A stretch of 64,000 nt of DNA. Origin: Phaeobacter italicus (GTDB lineage Bacteria; Pseudomonadota; Alphaproteobacteria; Rhodobacterales; Rhodobacteraceae). The stretch covers positions 1 to 64,000 of the forward strand of contig NZ_CVRM01000005.1 of NCBI RefSeq assembly GCF_001258055.1, read 5' to 3'. Positions within the stretch are counted from its first letter, which is position 1; every line of letters starts with the position of its first letter. Below, one piece after another: positions 16,709-26,538 of this stretch. The notes under the pieces were generated by a model. That model saw only the letters and a program-made list of their open reading frames with translations, did no database searches and had not been told where the DNA came from. The translations under genes were made by a program, and so were the position numbers.

Positions 16709-17257
16709 TCAGACATGGGCGCTGATACGGGCCAGCGCGTCCTCTACCGATGTGACCCAAGTCAGAGCGGCAGTGGTTTCCTCGCCTGCAAACCCTTCGC
16801 CCACCACATGGTCGATCAGCGCCTTGAGCGGATCCCAGTAGCCATCGATATTGAGCACAAAGATCGGTTTGTGGTGCAGCTCCAGCTGGCGCCAGGTCAG
16901 AGCCTCGAACAGCTCGTCCAGTGATCCCGCGCCGCCAGGCAGCAGAACAACTGCGTCCGCGTTGTACAGCATCACCTTTTTGCGTTCGTGCATGGTTTCG
17001 GTGACCACATAGGTTTGCAGATCGGTCTTGGCGACTTCGCGACGCACCAGATGTTCGGGGATGACGCCAAATGTCTGCCCGCCTGCAGCCTGCGCTGCGC
17101 GCGCGACGCGCCCCATCAGCCCCACATCCCCCGCACCATAGACCAGCCGCAGATCCCGCTCGGCCAGCCCGCGGCCAAAGGCTTCGGCGGCCTCGCCATA
17201 GCTGCTGCGAGCGCCATCACGCGCCCCACAGTACACACAGACAGATTGAATACGCAT
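16709..17257 (-). CDS. LOG/TIGR00730-family protein (cytokinin riboside monophosphate phosphoribohydrolase-like)
   Basis: A 182-residue Rossmann-fold protein. It has the family motifs YGAGDVGLMG and PGGAGSLDEL (the PGGxGTxxE region that binds and cleaves nucleoside 5'-monophosphates). Characterised homologues hydrolyse N6-modified or plain AMP to base and ribose phosphate. ATG 17257 starts MRIQSVCVYCGA, the normal N-terminus. It is divergent from the LysM protein gene with about 150 bp between them. Confidence 0.88.
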   Translation of the reverse strand: MRIQSVCVYCGARDGARSSYGEAAEAFGRGLAERDLRLVYGAGDVGLMGRVARAAQAAGGQTFGVIPEHLVRREVAKTDLQTYVVTETMHERKKVMLYNADAVVLLPGGAGSLDELFEALTWRQLELHHKPIFVLNIDGYWDPLKALIDHVVGEGFAGEETTAALTWVTSVEDALARISAHV

Positions 17258-17411
17258 GCTCAGCACCTTTTTTGTTGTGTTCTGCAGGGAAATAGGTCGT
17301 CCTTTGGTCCCTGATAGCCACATTGATCGGTTGGCTCAAGCAAGCGGGGGAGACATCCCGCAATATCGGCACACGGGCCTTGTCCGGAAGCGTCGAGAAG
17401 GAAGGAACGGA

Positions 17412-19145
17412 ATGACGGATGAAGTGGGCAAAAGCGGCATGTCCGCGACGGCCATCGGTGGGGTCGCGGCTGTTGTCGCGGTGATTGGCGGCGTGATTTA
17501 TCTGCAATGGGGCGGGGCATCGGACCCGGTCGCACCGGCAGATCAGACGGGCACATCGGATGTTGTGGTGATATCGCCTGCAAATACGGATCAGGCAGCT
17601 GCCACGCCAGCAGCCAGCGGGGCAGGGGACGCGGCGGATGATACCGCTGCACAAACCGGCACAGAGACCCCCGCTACGGGTGCGCCTGAAACTGTGGCGG
17701 AGGCTGACACAGAGATCAGCGCAGAGCCAGAGCCAACTGCTGAACCCAGTGAAGATGCGGCTGAACCTGCAAGCGATGCCGAGGATGTGGCAAATGCGGA
17801 TGCGGCGAATGATGCCGCAACAGCCCCCACTGCGGTAGACCCAGATGAAGACGTGGCCGAGACAGGCGCGTCTCTGCCACCTCTTGCGGCGCCGGAGATG
17901 GATCTGGCACGCTTTGAAAGCGACGGCAGCGGTGTGATTGCAGGGCGCGCAGAGCCGGGAAGCGAGATTTCAATCCTGCTCGACGCTGCAGAGATTGACG
18001 CGCTGCGTGTTCCCGCAGACGGCAATTTCGTCGCCTTTGTCACCGTGCCCCTGTCGGATCAGCCGCAGGTGATTTCGCTCATCGCCCGCAGGGGAGAGGA
18101 AGAGCGTGCATCGGATGCGCAGTTCATTCTGGCCCCTGTTGCGCCCGTGGTTGTCGCCGAGGCAGCGCAGGCGCCGGTTGATCCTGCCCCGACCCCAGAC
18201 ACAGAAACCACTGCGGCCGCCGAGGCGGATAGCGCAGAGGGGGCGGCCGAGGCGGCCGTCGAGGTGGCACAGGATCTGGCTGAGGATGTGACCACCGCAG
18301 TTGCGGATGCCGCAAATGAAACGGCAGAGGCGCTGGGGGATGCGGCGAGCGCGGTTGCAGCAGAGGTTGCAGAGATCGCGGACAGCGCGGCTGAGCCCGC
18401 AGCACCCCAGCCTGTGGATGCACCTGACCCCGTGGCCGAGCCGCAGTCAGCACCACTGGTCGCAGACACCGCCCAGAGCGATCCGCAGCCGGTGCCAGAG
18501 ACGACAGAGACTGCAGATGCGGGCGCGGATGTGGATCCTGCACCGAAACCCGCAGCCCCCAAGCAGGTCGCCGTGTTGCGGTCTGATGCCTCTGGTGTGC
18601 AGCTGGTGCAGCCCGCAACCCCTGCAAATGACGCCCCCGCCACCGGTGTGGCGCTGGATACCATTTCCTATGATGCCGAAGGGGATGTGATCCTCAGCGG
18701 ACGGGGAGAGGCCGACGCTGTCGTGCGCGCCTATCTCGACAACAAGGCGGTCGCGGATCTTGCGGTGGCAGGTGACGGGCGCTGGACGGGCAAGCTGGCA
18801 AATGTGGCGCCGGGGATCTACAACCTGCGCCTTGATGCGCTGGATGCGTCAGGCAAGGTGCTGAGCCGCATTGAGACGCCCTTCAAGCGGGAAGCCCCGG
18901 AAGTGCTGGCTCCGGCGACAGAGACGCCCGCCGCGCCAGATGCCGCGCCTGTTGCCGACAGCACCACCCCGGTGCCGCCCGTGCGGGCAATCACCGTGCA
19001 AAAGGGTGACACGCTTTGGGCGATTTCGCGAGAGCGCTATGGGGATGGGTTGCTTTATGTGCGGGTGTTTGACGCCAACCGTGACGCAATCCGCAATCCT
19101 GATCTGATCTATCCGGGACAGGTCTTTACCATCCCGGAGCAGTGA
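17412..19145 (+). CDS. Membrane-anchored LysM protein with long Ala/Glu/Pro-rich region
   Basis: A 577-residue envelope protein. Residues 14-32 form one N-terminal membrane anchor (AIGGVAAVVAVIGGVIYL). A long low-complexity Ala/Glu/Asp/Thr/Pro stretch follows, interrupted near 165-230 by a compact Ig-like segment (GSGVIAGRAEPGSEISILLD). A second such low-complexity stretch is followed by another Ig-like segment (DVILSGRGEADAVVRAYLDN). The C-terminus is a single LysM (ITVQKGDTLWAISRERYG, ending YPGQVFTIPEQ) that should bind peptidoglycan. It probably spans from the inner membrane to the wall. AAGGAA precedes the ATG; an in-frame extension upstream was rejected. Confidence 0.85.
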   Translation: MTDEVGKSGMSATAIGGVAAVVAVIGGVIYLQWGGASDPVAPADQTGTSDVVVISPANTDQAAATPAASGAGDAADDTAAQTGTETPATGAPETVAEADTEISAEPEPTAEPSEDAAEPASDAEDVANADAANDAATAPTAVDPDEDVAETGASLPPLAAPEMDLARFESDGSGVIAGRAEPGSEISILLDAAEIDALRVPADGNFVAFVTVPLSDQPQVISLIARRGEEERASDAQFILAPVAPVVVAEAAQAPVDPAPTPDTETTAAAEADSAEGAAEAAVEVAQDLAEDVTTAVADAANETAEALGDAASAVAAEVAEIADSAAEPAAPQPVDAPDPVAEPQSAPLVADTAQSDPQPVPETTETADAGADVDPAPKPAAPKQVAVLRSDASGVQLVQPATPANDAPATGVALDTISYDAEGDVILSGRGEADAVVRAYLDNKAVADLAVAGDGRWTGKLANVAPGIYNLRLDALDASGKVLSRIETPFKREAPEVLAPATETPAAPDAAPVADSTTPVPPVRAITVQKGDTLWAISRERYGDGLLYVRVFDANRDAIRNPDLIYPGQVFTIPEQ

Positions 19146-19264
19146 GACTGCGTTGACGTTTTGCGCCGCCCCGGTGTGTCGCTGCCCGCCTCCCAATCTG
19201 GTGGGGCGGCTGGCCAAACCGGGGCGGCGCGCCTATGTCATAGGTCTTGGAACAAGGACATGTG

Positions 19265-21073
19265 ATGACTGACACTGACAAGACAACGGCGCAGGATGAA
19301 CGCCGATCCGGTCTGCGGACCCTGCGCAAGGTTGGGCCCTATCTCTGGCCCAAGGATCAGGCCTGGGTGAAATACCGCGTGGTGGCGGCGCTGGCGGTTC
19401 TGGTGCTGGCCAAGGTGATCGCAGTCTATACGCCCATGCTGTACAAGGGCGCTGTCGACAGCCTGGCCGGTGAAGGCGTGCCGCCGCTGGCGCTTGGGGC
19501 GGTGGGGCTGACTGTCGCCTACGGGATGGCGCGGATCCTCACGACCGGCTTTCAACAGCTGCGTGATGCGGTCTTTGCCCCGGTGGGACAGCGGGCGCTG
19601 CGCCGTCTGGCACTGGAGACATTCCGCCATATCCACCGTCTGTCCATGCGCTATCACATCACGCGCAAGACCGGCGGGCTGAGCCGCATCATCGAGCGTG
19701 GCGTGAAAGGCGTGGAGTTCCTGCTGCGTTTCTTGCTGTTCTCGATCGGCCCTCTGATCCTGGAGTTGACGCTGGTCGCGGTGATCCTCGCGGTGCTGTT
19801 TGACATTTGGTATCTGGTGGTCGTTGCGGTGACTGTCGGGCTTTATGTCTGGTTCACCTTTGCCGTGACCGAATGGCGGGTGAAACTGCGCCGTGAGATG
19901 AACAATCAGGATACCGATGCCAACCAAAAGGCCATCGACAGCCTGCTGAACTATGAAACGGTCAAGTATTTCGGGGCCGAGGAGCGGGAGGCCGCGCGCT
20001 ATGACGTGGCCATGCGCGGCTATGCCCGTGCCGCTCTCAAGACGGCCTATTCGCTGGCATTCCTGAACTTTGGTCAGAGCCTTGTGATTACCGCTGGTCT
20101 GGTTGCGGTGATGGTGATGGCGGCCATTGGTGTGCAGGCGGGGCAGTTGACGGTTGGCGATTTCGTCATGGTCAACGCCTACATGATCCAGATCACCGTG
20201 CCGTTGAACTTCCTTGGAACGGTCTATCGCGAAATCCGCCAGAGCCTTGTCGATATGGGAGAGATGTTTGACCTGATCGAGCAGGACCCGGATGTCACCG
20301 ACCGGCCCGGAGCGGGCGAACTGCAGGTCAAGGGCGGCACCATCACCCTGAAGGATGTTCGTTTCGGCTATGACAGTGATCGCCAGATCCTCAAAGGCGT
20401 CAGCTTGACAGCCAAGGCGGGAGAGACAGTGGCGATTGTGGGCTCAACCGGGTCTGGCAAATCCACGATTGGGCGGCTGTTGTTCCGCTTCTACGATGTC
20501 ACCAGCGGTGCGTTGTGCATTGACGGTCAGGATGTGCGCGATGTGACCCAGAAAAGCCTGCATTCGGCCATCGGCGTGGTGCCGCAGGATACCGTGCTGT
20601 TCAACGACACGATCCGCTACAACATCGCCTATGGGCGCGACGGGGCCACGCAGGAGGAAGTCGAGCAGGCTGCTAAGGATGCCCAGATCCACGATTTCAT
20701 CCTGCGTCTGCCCGAAGGCTATGACACCCAGGTGGGAGAGCGTGGACTGAAGCTGTCAGGAGGCGAGAAACAGCGTGTGGGCATCGCGCGCACGTTGTTG
20801 AAGAACCCGCCGATCCTGTTGCTGGACGAGGCGACATCGGCGCTGGATACCGACACCGAGCAGGAGATCAAGGACGCGCTGACCCGCGCGGGGCAGGGGC
20901 GTACGGTGATCACCATCGCCCACCGCCTGAGCACGGTTGCCGAAGCCGATCAGATCATCGTGCTGGAGCAGGGCGAGATCGCAGAGCAAGGCACCCATGA
21001 TGAACTGCTGGCCCGTGATGGACGCTATGCGCATCTGTGGCAGCGCCAGCAATCGGATCAGGATGCTGCGTGA
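19265..21073 (+). CDS. Atm1/HMT-type ABC exporter, fused permease and ATPase
   Basis: A 602-residue half-transporter. Six membrane helices lie in residues 35-320, and the cytoplasmic loop contains NYETVKYFGAEEREAARYD, typical of the Atm1/HMT1 group that exports glutathione-linked sulfur or metal conjugates. The ATPase domain has Walker A GSTGSGKST, signature LSGGEKQRVGIAR and Walker B ILLLDEATSALD followed by the switch His in ITIAHRLSTV. ATG 19265 has AAGGA six bases upstream. It sits alone before a shared terminator; the substrate is inferred from family only. Confidence 0.92.
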   Translation: MTDTDKTTAQDERRSGLRTLRKVGPYLWPKDQAWVKYRVVAALAVLVLAKVIAVYTPMLYKGAVDSLAGEGVPPLALGAVGLTVAYGMARILTTGFQQLRDAVFAPVGQRALRRLALETFRHIHRLSMRYHITRKTGGLSRIIERGVKGVEFLLRFLLFSIGPLILELTLVAVILAVLFDIWYLVVVAVTVGLYVWFTFAVTEWRVKLRREMNNQDTDANQKAIDSLLNYETVKYFGAEEREAARYDVAMRGYARAALKTAYSLAFLNFGQSLVITAGLVAVMVMAAIGVQAGQLTVGDFVMVNAYMIQITVPLNFLGTVYREIRQSLVDMGEMFDLIEQDPDVTDRPGAGELQVKGGTITLKDVRFGYDSDRQILKGVSLTAKAGETVAIVGSTGSGKSTIGRLLFRFYDVTSGALCIDGQDVRDVTQKSLHSAIGVVPQDTVLFNDTIRYNIAYGRDGATQEEVEQAAKDAQIHDFILRLPEGYDTQVGERGLKLSGGEKQRVGIARTLLKNPPILLLDEATSALDTDTEQEIKDALTRAGQGRTVITIAHRLSTVAEADQIIVLEQGEIAEQGTHDELLARDGRYAHLWQRQQSDQDAA

Positions 21074-21175
21074 TGAGCGGGGGCATCCAACCGCATCGGG
21101 TCTTGGTGCCGTGATTGGCTTTCTTGCAGTCGTTGCAGCACTATCCGGCCCCTGACGCCGAGCACACAAAACAAA

Positions 21176-21205
21176 AAGCCCCGCTCTAGAGCGGGGCTTT
21201 TTTTG
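21176..21205. terminator. Bidirectional terminator between the ABC exporter and the RND operon
   Basis: A perfect 24-base palindrome, AAGCCCCGCTCT/AGAGCGGGGCTT, is flanked by AAAAA on the left and TTTTT on the right. It lies between convergent genes and should serve both. Confidence 0.92.
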
Positions 21206-21211
21206 GTGGGG

Positions 21212-24200
21212 TTACTCGGCTGCGCGAAGCGAGGGGTTGGCGGGCGCCTCGGCGTCGGCTTCTTCCTTGCTTTCGTTATCAAGCCTGCCTTCCCGCTCCC
21301 ACAGGATTTCGGTGGTGGGCAGGGTGCGGGCCTTGGTGGCCAGGCGCATGTCGCGGGCGATCCGGCTGGACCGGCCCCCCGTCAGCCGCGCGAACAGGCG
21401 ACCAAGGGCCGCGACGTAGATCCACAGCCAGACCCGGATCGCCAGGAGCGACGGCGTCACCAAAAGGGTCAGCACGGTTGCAATGCCAAGACCAAAGACC
21501 ACGGCGGTTGCCAGCTGCTTCCACCACAGGGAGGTCGGGCTGTCGATGGAGTAGCCGCCGTTGATGAAATCGAGGCTGAGCCCGAACATCATCGGCGCAA
21601 GGCCAGCCATCGTGGTGATCGTGGTCAACAGAACCGGACGGATCCGCGCCTCTGCGGTGCGGATGATCGCCTCGATGCGGGGCATCTTGCGGGCAAATTC
21701 CTGATAGGTGTCGATCAGGACGATGTTGTTGTTCACAACGATCCCGGCCAGGGCCACGATCCCGGTGCCTGTCATGATGATCGAGAAGGGCTGTTTCATC
21801 ACCATCATGCCGATCAGCACGCCGGTGGTGGACAGAACCACCGCCAACAGAACCAGGATAGAGTTGTAGAAACTGTTGAACTGGGCCAGCAGGATCACGA
21901 ACATCAAGGCCAGAGCCCCGGCAAACGCCTTGGACAGGAAGGCGCCGGATTCGGCCTGTTCTTCCTGATCGCCTGTCCACTCCCACGTGATGTCCGCCGG
22001 GAACGGTGAGGTTTCCAGCCACTCGGTGAGCTTGGCGATCCGCTCGTTTGGGTTCAACACAACAACACGCGCGCCATCTGCCAGCGCCTCTTTCAGCGCT
22101 TCGGTGTCCTGCGCCTGTTCCAGCTGGAACAGCGACAGCTGCATGCCGCTGGATGATGTGAGGGGGCCATCGGCGTCGAGTTTCACATAGGCAAGCGTCT
22201 CATCAGTGCCGCTGTCCGGGTTGGGCGCCACGACCTTTGCGACGGCGGCTTCGATGTCGGCCTTCACGTCGTAATAGCGCTGCTGCTGGACGCGGTTGAT
22301 TTCCGCCAGCTTCGGTACGGGCTGGCGGGTGATGAAGTTGGACAGCGGCACCAACCCGTCTTCGGTGCGCAGTTTGAGCGCATCAAGGGTTGAGAGAACG
22401 CGGTCTTCCTCGGGCAGGCGGACGCGGATTTCGATCTCCTCATCAGAGCTGTCCACGCGCATGGTATCCAAGAGGATGCCGCGTGTGACCAGCTGCACCA
22501 TTGCACCAACGGTGGCCACGTCCGCGCCATAGCGGCCCGCCTTTTCGACATCCACGTCGATCTGCCAGTCGATGCCGGGCAGGGGCAGGCTGTCTTCGAT
22601 CAGGTCGAGCCCGGGGGTCGCCTCAAACTTGGCGCGGGCCTGAGCGGTGGCAGCTGTCAACGTCTCCCAGTTGTCACCCTTGATGCGCAGGTGCACAGGC
22701 TTGCCCGATGCCGGACCCTGGGCCAGCGCGCGGATTTCGGCCTCGAAACCGGGCAGTTCGGCCAGTTCGGCGTTGATCTCGTCGATGACAGTGTCGCCAT
22801 CGAATTCGGTGGCAGTCACCTCGCGGGTGAACCAACCATTGAACCAGCTTTCCGTCTGGGTTGGACGGTCTTCCCATGGGATGATTTCGAACTGGACCTG
22901 ACCGATGGTGTCCGGCGGCGTCTGCGCGCCAGAGGCATCGGTATTGAGCCCGCCTTCACCGGCAAAGGAGAAGACGTTCACAACCGCCGGATGGGACAGG
23001 ATCACCTGTTCGGTCAGGCGCACCATTTCGTCTTCCTCCATCAAGGAGGTGTTGCCGCGGGCGCGGACATAGGCGGTGGCCTGTTCGGGTTCGGATTCCA
23101 CAAAGAATTCGACGCCATAGTTGTTTTCACTGAAGGTGGCGAAAACGGTCATGATGGCAAAGGCCACAGCGCCAACCGTAACCACCGGCATGATTGGATT
23201 GCCGACGATGAACTTGATGAAATGGCCAAAGGGCGTGTGCTGATGGCCGGGATCCACCGGTTTTTCGCGGCGGGTCAGCTGGGCGGCCTGCAGGGTGACA
23301 GAGGCGCCAAAGGCCGACAGAACAAAGACCAAAGCGCCAACAATCAGCGCGGCGGGACCTGCCGTTTCGGCAGGGAGAAGATAGCCCGGGTTCAGCATCT
23401 GCATCGCCCCTGCAAACATCCCCCACAGCGCCACCGGCACGAGAGCTGCACGCACCCACCAGGGCGCAACTGCGCGCAGACCAGCGGCCATACGTTCAAA
23501 GGCGCGGCTCATCCGGCCAGAGACACCCCCCATGACCGGAAGGTAGATCAGCGCAACCACGAGGGAGGCGGAGAGAACGAAGATCAGCGTGACGGGCAGC
23601 ATGCCCATGAATTCACCGGGCACGCCGGGCCAGAACAGCATGGGCAGGAACGCGCAGAGCGTCGTTGCGGTCGAGGATACCACCGGCCAGAACATGCGTT
23701 GGGCGGCCTCGACGTAGGCGTGCATCGGGCCCGTGCCCTCGCTGATGCGCTTGTCGGCGTATTCCACCACCACGATCGCGCCATCCACCAGCATGCCCAC
23801 TGCAAGGATCAGACCGAACATCACGATGTTCGAAATGCTGACACCCATCACCGCAAGAAAAGCAAAACACAACAGGAACGAGGTCGGGATGGCAAAACCA
23901 ACCAACAGCGCGGCGCGGCTGCCAAGCGAGGCGAGCACCACGATCATCACCAGTGCCACCGCCGTCAGAACGGAGCCTTCAAGCTGGCTGACCATAGAGC
24001 CGACAACCCGGCTCTGGTCGTTTGACGTGCCCACCTGAACCGCGGCCTGCAGTTCTGGCGGCCATTTGGTCTTGGCCTTGTCGAGGGTCTCTTTGACCAG
24101 ATCGACGGTATCGATCAGGTTATAGCCTTTGCGCTTGACCACCTGAAGCGCCACCGTGTCTTCGCCGTTGAAACGCGCAGTACCGCGGCGGTCCTCGAAG

Positions 24201-24988
24201 GTGAAGTTGATGGTGGCCAGCTCGCCCAGTGTCACCACTCGGTCGCCGTTGGTCTTGACCGGGAGGGCATAGATGTCGCGCACATCGTCAAAGGACGACG
24301 GGATCTTGACGGAAAAGGTGCCCTGATTGGTTTCGACTTCACCGGCTGCAATCAGCTGGTTGTTGTTCTGAACAACGGTAATCAGTTCCAGCGCCGTGAC
24401 GTTGTAGGCCTCAAGGCGCAACGGGTCGATCAGCACTTCGACCATTTCATCCCGGTTGCCCGCAATCCCGGCCTCCAGGACCGGTTCCAGCGCTTCCAGT
24501 TCGTCCTGCAAGTCCTTGGCGATACGGGCCATTGTCCGTTCCGGAACGGCGCCGGTCAGGTTGACAATCACAATCGGGAATTCGGAGAAGTTGATTTCGT
24601 TGATCGAATACTTTTCCGCCCCTTCCGGGAATTCGGCCTCGGCGGAATCCATCGCATCCCGCACATCGGCCATGATCGCGGTCTTGTCCCAGCCAAAGTC
24701 GAACTCCAGCGCGACGCCGGCATAGCCCTCTGCGGCAGTGGCCGACATCTTGTCGAGCCCGTCCAGATCGGCAAGCTCGGTCTCCATGACCTTGACCAGC
24801 AGGGTCTCGGCGTCCTCGGCCGAGATGCCGGGGAAGGGGACAGAGATGAAAAGGGCGGGGATTTCGATGTCAGGCTCCCCTTCCTTGGGGAGCGAGGCAT
24901 AGGCGAAACCGCCGACCAGAATGGAGATGGCGATAAACGCCAGAATCATGCGCGCCCGTTCGGCGGCCCAGCTGACGATACCGGTCAT
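21212..24988 (-). CDS. RND-family efflux permease
   Basis: A 1258-residue inner-membrane pump of the AcrB/HAE superfamily. It starts with the first membrane helix (MILAFIAISILVGGFAYASLPKEGEPDIEIP) and contains two sets of periplasmic loops and helices, including GAIVVVEYADKR in the first membrane half, where the family proton-relay acidic residue is found, and GIVVNNNIVLIDTYQEF in the second. It exceeds the usual 1030-1050 residues, because of a longer central membrane linker and a charged C-terminal tail. The start codon overlaps the stop of the adaptor gene, so pump and adaptor are one operon. No outer-membrane channel gene is adjacent. Substrates are unknown. Confidence 0.92.
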   Translation of the reverse strand: MTGIVSWAAERARMILAFIAISILVGGFAYASLPKEGEPDIEIPALFISVPFPGISAEDAETLLVKVMETELADLDGLDKMSATAAEGYAGVALEFDFGWDKTAIMADVRDAMDSAEAEFPEGAEKYSINEINFSEFPIVIVNLTGAVPERTMARIAKDLQDELEALEPVLEAGIAGNRDEMVEVLIDPLRLEAYNVTALELITVVQNNNQLIAAGEVETNQGTFSVKIPSSFDDVRDIYALPVKTNGDRVVTLGELATINFTFEDRRGTARFNGEDTVALQVVKRKGYNLIDTVDLVKETLDKAKTKWPPELQAAVQVGTSNDQSRVVGSMVSQLEGSVLTAVALVMIVVLASLGSRAALLVGFAIPTSFLLCFAFLAVMGVSISNIVMFGLILAVGMLVDGAIVVVEYADKRISEGTGPMHAYVEAAQRMFWPVVSSTATTLCAFLPMLFWPGVPGEFMGMLPVTLIFVLSASLVVALIYLPVMGGVSGRMSRAFERMAAGLRAVAPWWVRAALVPVALWGMFAGAMQMLNPGYLLPAETAGPAALIVGALVFVLSAFGASVTLQAAQLTRREKPVDPGHQHTPFGHFIKFIVGNPIMPVVTVGAVAFAIMTVFATFSENNYGVEFFVESEPEQATAYVRARGNTSLMEEDEMVRLTEQVILSHPAVVNVFSFAGEGGLNTDASGAQTPPDTIGQVQFEIIPWEDRPTQTESWFNGWFTREVTATEFDGDTVIDEINAELAELPGFEAEIRALAQGPASGKPVHLRIKGDNWETLTAATAQARAKFEATPGLDLIEDSLPLPGIDWQIDVDVEKAGRYGADVATVGAMVQLVTRGILLDTMRVDSSDEEIEIRVRLPEEDRVLSTLDALKLRTEDGLVPLSNFITRQPVPKLAEINRVQQQRYYDVKADIEAAVAKVVAPNPDSGTDETLAYVKLDADGPLTSSSGMQLSLFQLEQAQDTEALKEALADGARVVVLNPNERIAKLTEWLETSPFPADITWEWTGDQEEQAESGAFLSKAFAGALALMFVILLAQFNSFYNSILVLLAVVLSTTGVLIGMMVMKQPFSIIMTGTGIVALAGIVVNNNIVLIDTYQEFARKMPRIEAIIRTAEARIRPVLLTTITTMAGLAPMMFGLSLDFINGGYSIDSPTSLWWKQLATAVVFGLGIATVLTLLVTPSLLAIRVWLWIYVAALGRLFARLTGGRSSRIARDMRLATKARTLPTTEILWEREGRLDNESKEEADAEAPANPSLRAAE

Positions 24989-26241
24989 TGGCTGGCCTCT
25001 TTATAGGTGGCAGTGACAGGGACGCCTGCCACGACAAAATCCTGACCAACCACGATCACGTCGGCCTGTTCGGGCAGGCCCGCGACCCAGACGCCGTCCG
25101 AGGTGTCCCGCAGCAGGGTTACGGGGAAGAAGGCGACGATGCTGTCAGCGCCCACAACACGCACCCCCAGTTGACCGTCGTTGTTGAGCGTGAGGGCCGA
25201 TTGCGGCAACAGATGTGCCTTGGTGCCCTCGGCGGCGATCACGATGTCAGCGGTCTGGCCGTCACGGATGGCGAGACCGGGGTTGGGGATGGTGATTTCC
25301 ACCTCAAATGTGCGGGTGGTCGGATCGGCAGAACGGCTGATGAAGGTCACTTTGCCGCTGACCTGTTTGCCGGTTGCAAGCTCCGCTCCGGCTGTGGCGC
25401 CGATCTTCACGCGGTTCACTTCGGTTTCCGGGACAAAGCCGACGATCTTGATGGTGTCCAGTTGGATCACCGTGGCACAGAGGCTGCCGGGCTGCATAAG
25501 GCTGCCAAGTTCGGCCGCGTCGCTTTCCAGCAGACCGTCAAAGGGCGCGAGGATGTCGAGGCGTGCCATTTCCTTTTCGGAGGCCGCAACCTGAGCAGAG
25601 GCTGCTTCGATGCCGGCGCGGGTGGTTTCCAGACCGGTTTCCGCTGTCGCGACGCCTGCAACCGCAGAACGCTCTGCCGCCTGCGCGGCTGCGAGGCGGG
25701 TTTCCGAGGCATAGCCACCTTCGGATAGTTTCTGCGCTGCCGTCAGGTTGATGCCTGCTTCCTTCAGGCGGGCGCGGGCCTCATCCAGACGGGCCTGGGC
25801 TTCGGGGACGCGGATCTTGGCCTCTGCAAGACGGGCCTTGGCCTCCAACAGGGTGGCGGGGCGGGTGCCCGGGTCCAGCTTGCACAGGAGATCCCCGGCC
25901 TTGACCTGCGCACCTTTGCGCAGCGGTTCGGAGACAACTGTTGATGTGGTTTCTGCGCGCACTTCTACCTGGCGGGCGGCTTCTGTCTGGCCCCGCAGGA
26001 TGACCGCGCTGTCGATCCCGCGGGCGGTGCTGCGCAGGGCCACAACCCGAACACGGGCCGCGCCGGATTTTTCTGCGTTGTCTGTGGCTGGTGCAGCCAC
26101 CGGCGCTGTGGCCTCTGCCGATGTGTCGGTGGCAACAGCGTCTTCGCCGCGGGCAAAGGCAAGCAGCGCCTCACGCTCGATCACGGCATAATACAAGCCG
26201 GTGGTCACAATTGCGGCAGTCAGCAATGGAATTACACGCAT
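24985..26241 (-). CDS. RND efflux periplasmic adaptor (membrane fusion protein)
   Basis: A 418-residue adaptor that links the RND pump to an outer-membrane channel. An N-terminal signal/anchor (VIPLLTAAIVTTGLYYAVI) is followed by a lipoyl-like half motif (VVSEPLRKGAQVKAGDLLCKLD), an Ala-rich coiled-coil hairpin (about 130-220), the second lipoyl half (LDILAPFDGLLESDAAELGSLMQPG) and a beta-barrel (GKVTFISRSADPTTRTFEVE). It is the first gene of the operon and lies directly downstream of the palindromic operator at 26368, which suggests repression by a TetR-type regulator that is not encoded in this window. Confidence 0.92.
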   Translation of the reverse strand: MRVIPLLTAAIVTTGLYYAVIEREALLAFARGEDAVATDTSAEATAPVAAPATDNAEKSGAARVRVVALRSTARGIDSAVILRGQTEAARQVEVRAETTSTVVSEPLRKGAQVKAGDLLCKLDPGTRPATLLEAKARLAEAKIRVPEAQARLDEARARLKEAGINLTAAQKLSEGGYASETRLAAAQAAERSAVAGVATAETGLETTRAGIEAASAQVAASEKEMARLDILAPFDGLLESDAAELGSLMQPGSLCATVIQLDTIKIVGFVPETEVNRVKIGATAGAELATGKQVSGKVTFISRSADPTTRTFEVEITIPNPGLAIRDGQTADIVIAAEGTKAHLLPQSALTLNNDGQLGVRVVGADSIVAFFPVTLLRDTSDGVWVAGLPEQADVIVVGQDFVVAGVPVTATYKEASQ

Positions 26242-26367
26242 ACGGGGCCTTCCTAAACGTCAGTCGTCCCTCAAGGGGTACTATAAGACCAGTCAACATC
26301 CGCGCCAAATCGGGCGCACACTGGCAAATTTGCGCCAAGTGATAAGTGCCATATAGGGTTTGTCCAC

Positions 26368-26387
26368 ACTGAACTATGTAGTTCAGT
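26368..26387. promoter_or_regulatory. Perfect 20-bp palindromic operator upstream of the RND operon
   Basis: Arms ACTGAACTA and TAGTTCAGT flank a TG spacer in the 297-bp region between the divergent adaptor and TPR-protein genes. The site lies 127 bp upstream of the adaptor start. Long perfect palindromes of this size in front of RND pump operons are typical TetR/AcrR-family operators. No regulator gene lies beside it. Inference from symmetry and context. Confidence 0.6.
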
Positions 26388-26538
26388 TCACATTTTTTGC
26401 GGTTTCTGGCGGATTTGTGGGCAATCGGTAACGACAGCGCCACTTGGCTTGGCATCTGTTGCACTGTAAGAGAGGCTGAACACAGGAAACTTTCCGTCAG
26501 CCGGGAACTGGCAGGCGGGGCAGGTCAGGGACAATTTC

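Noticed and set aside
22691-24025. Plus-strand open frame of 444 codons inside the RND pump gene
   Set aside because: It is antisense to a clearly recognisable RND permease; composition is typical of a shadow frame.
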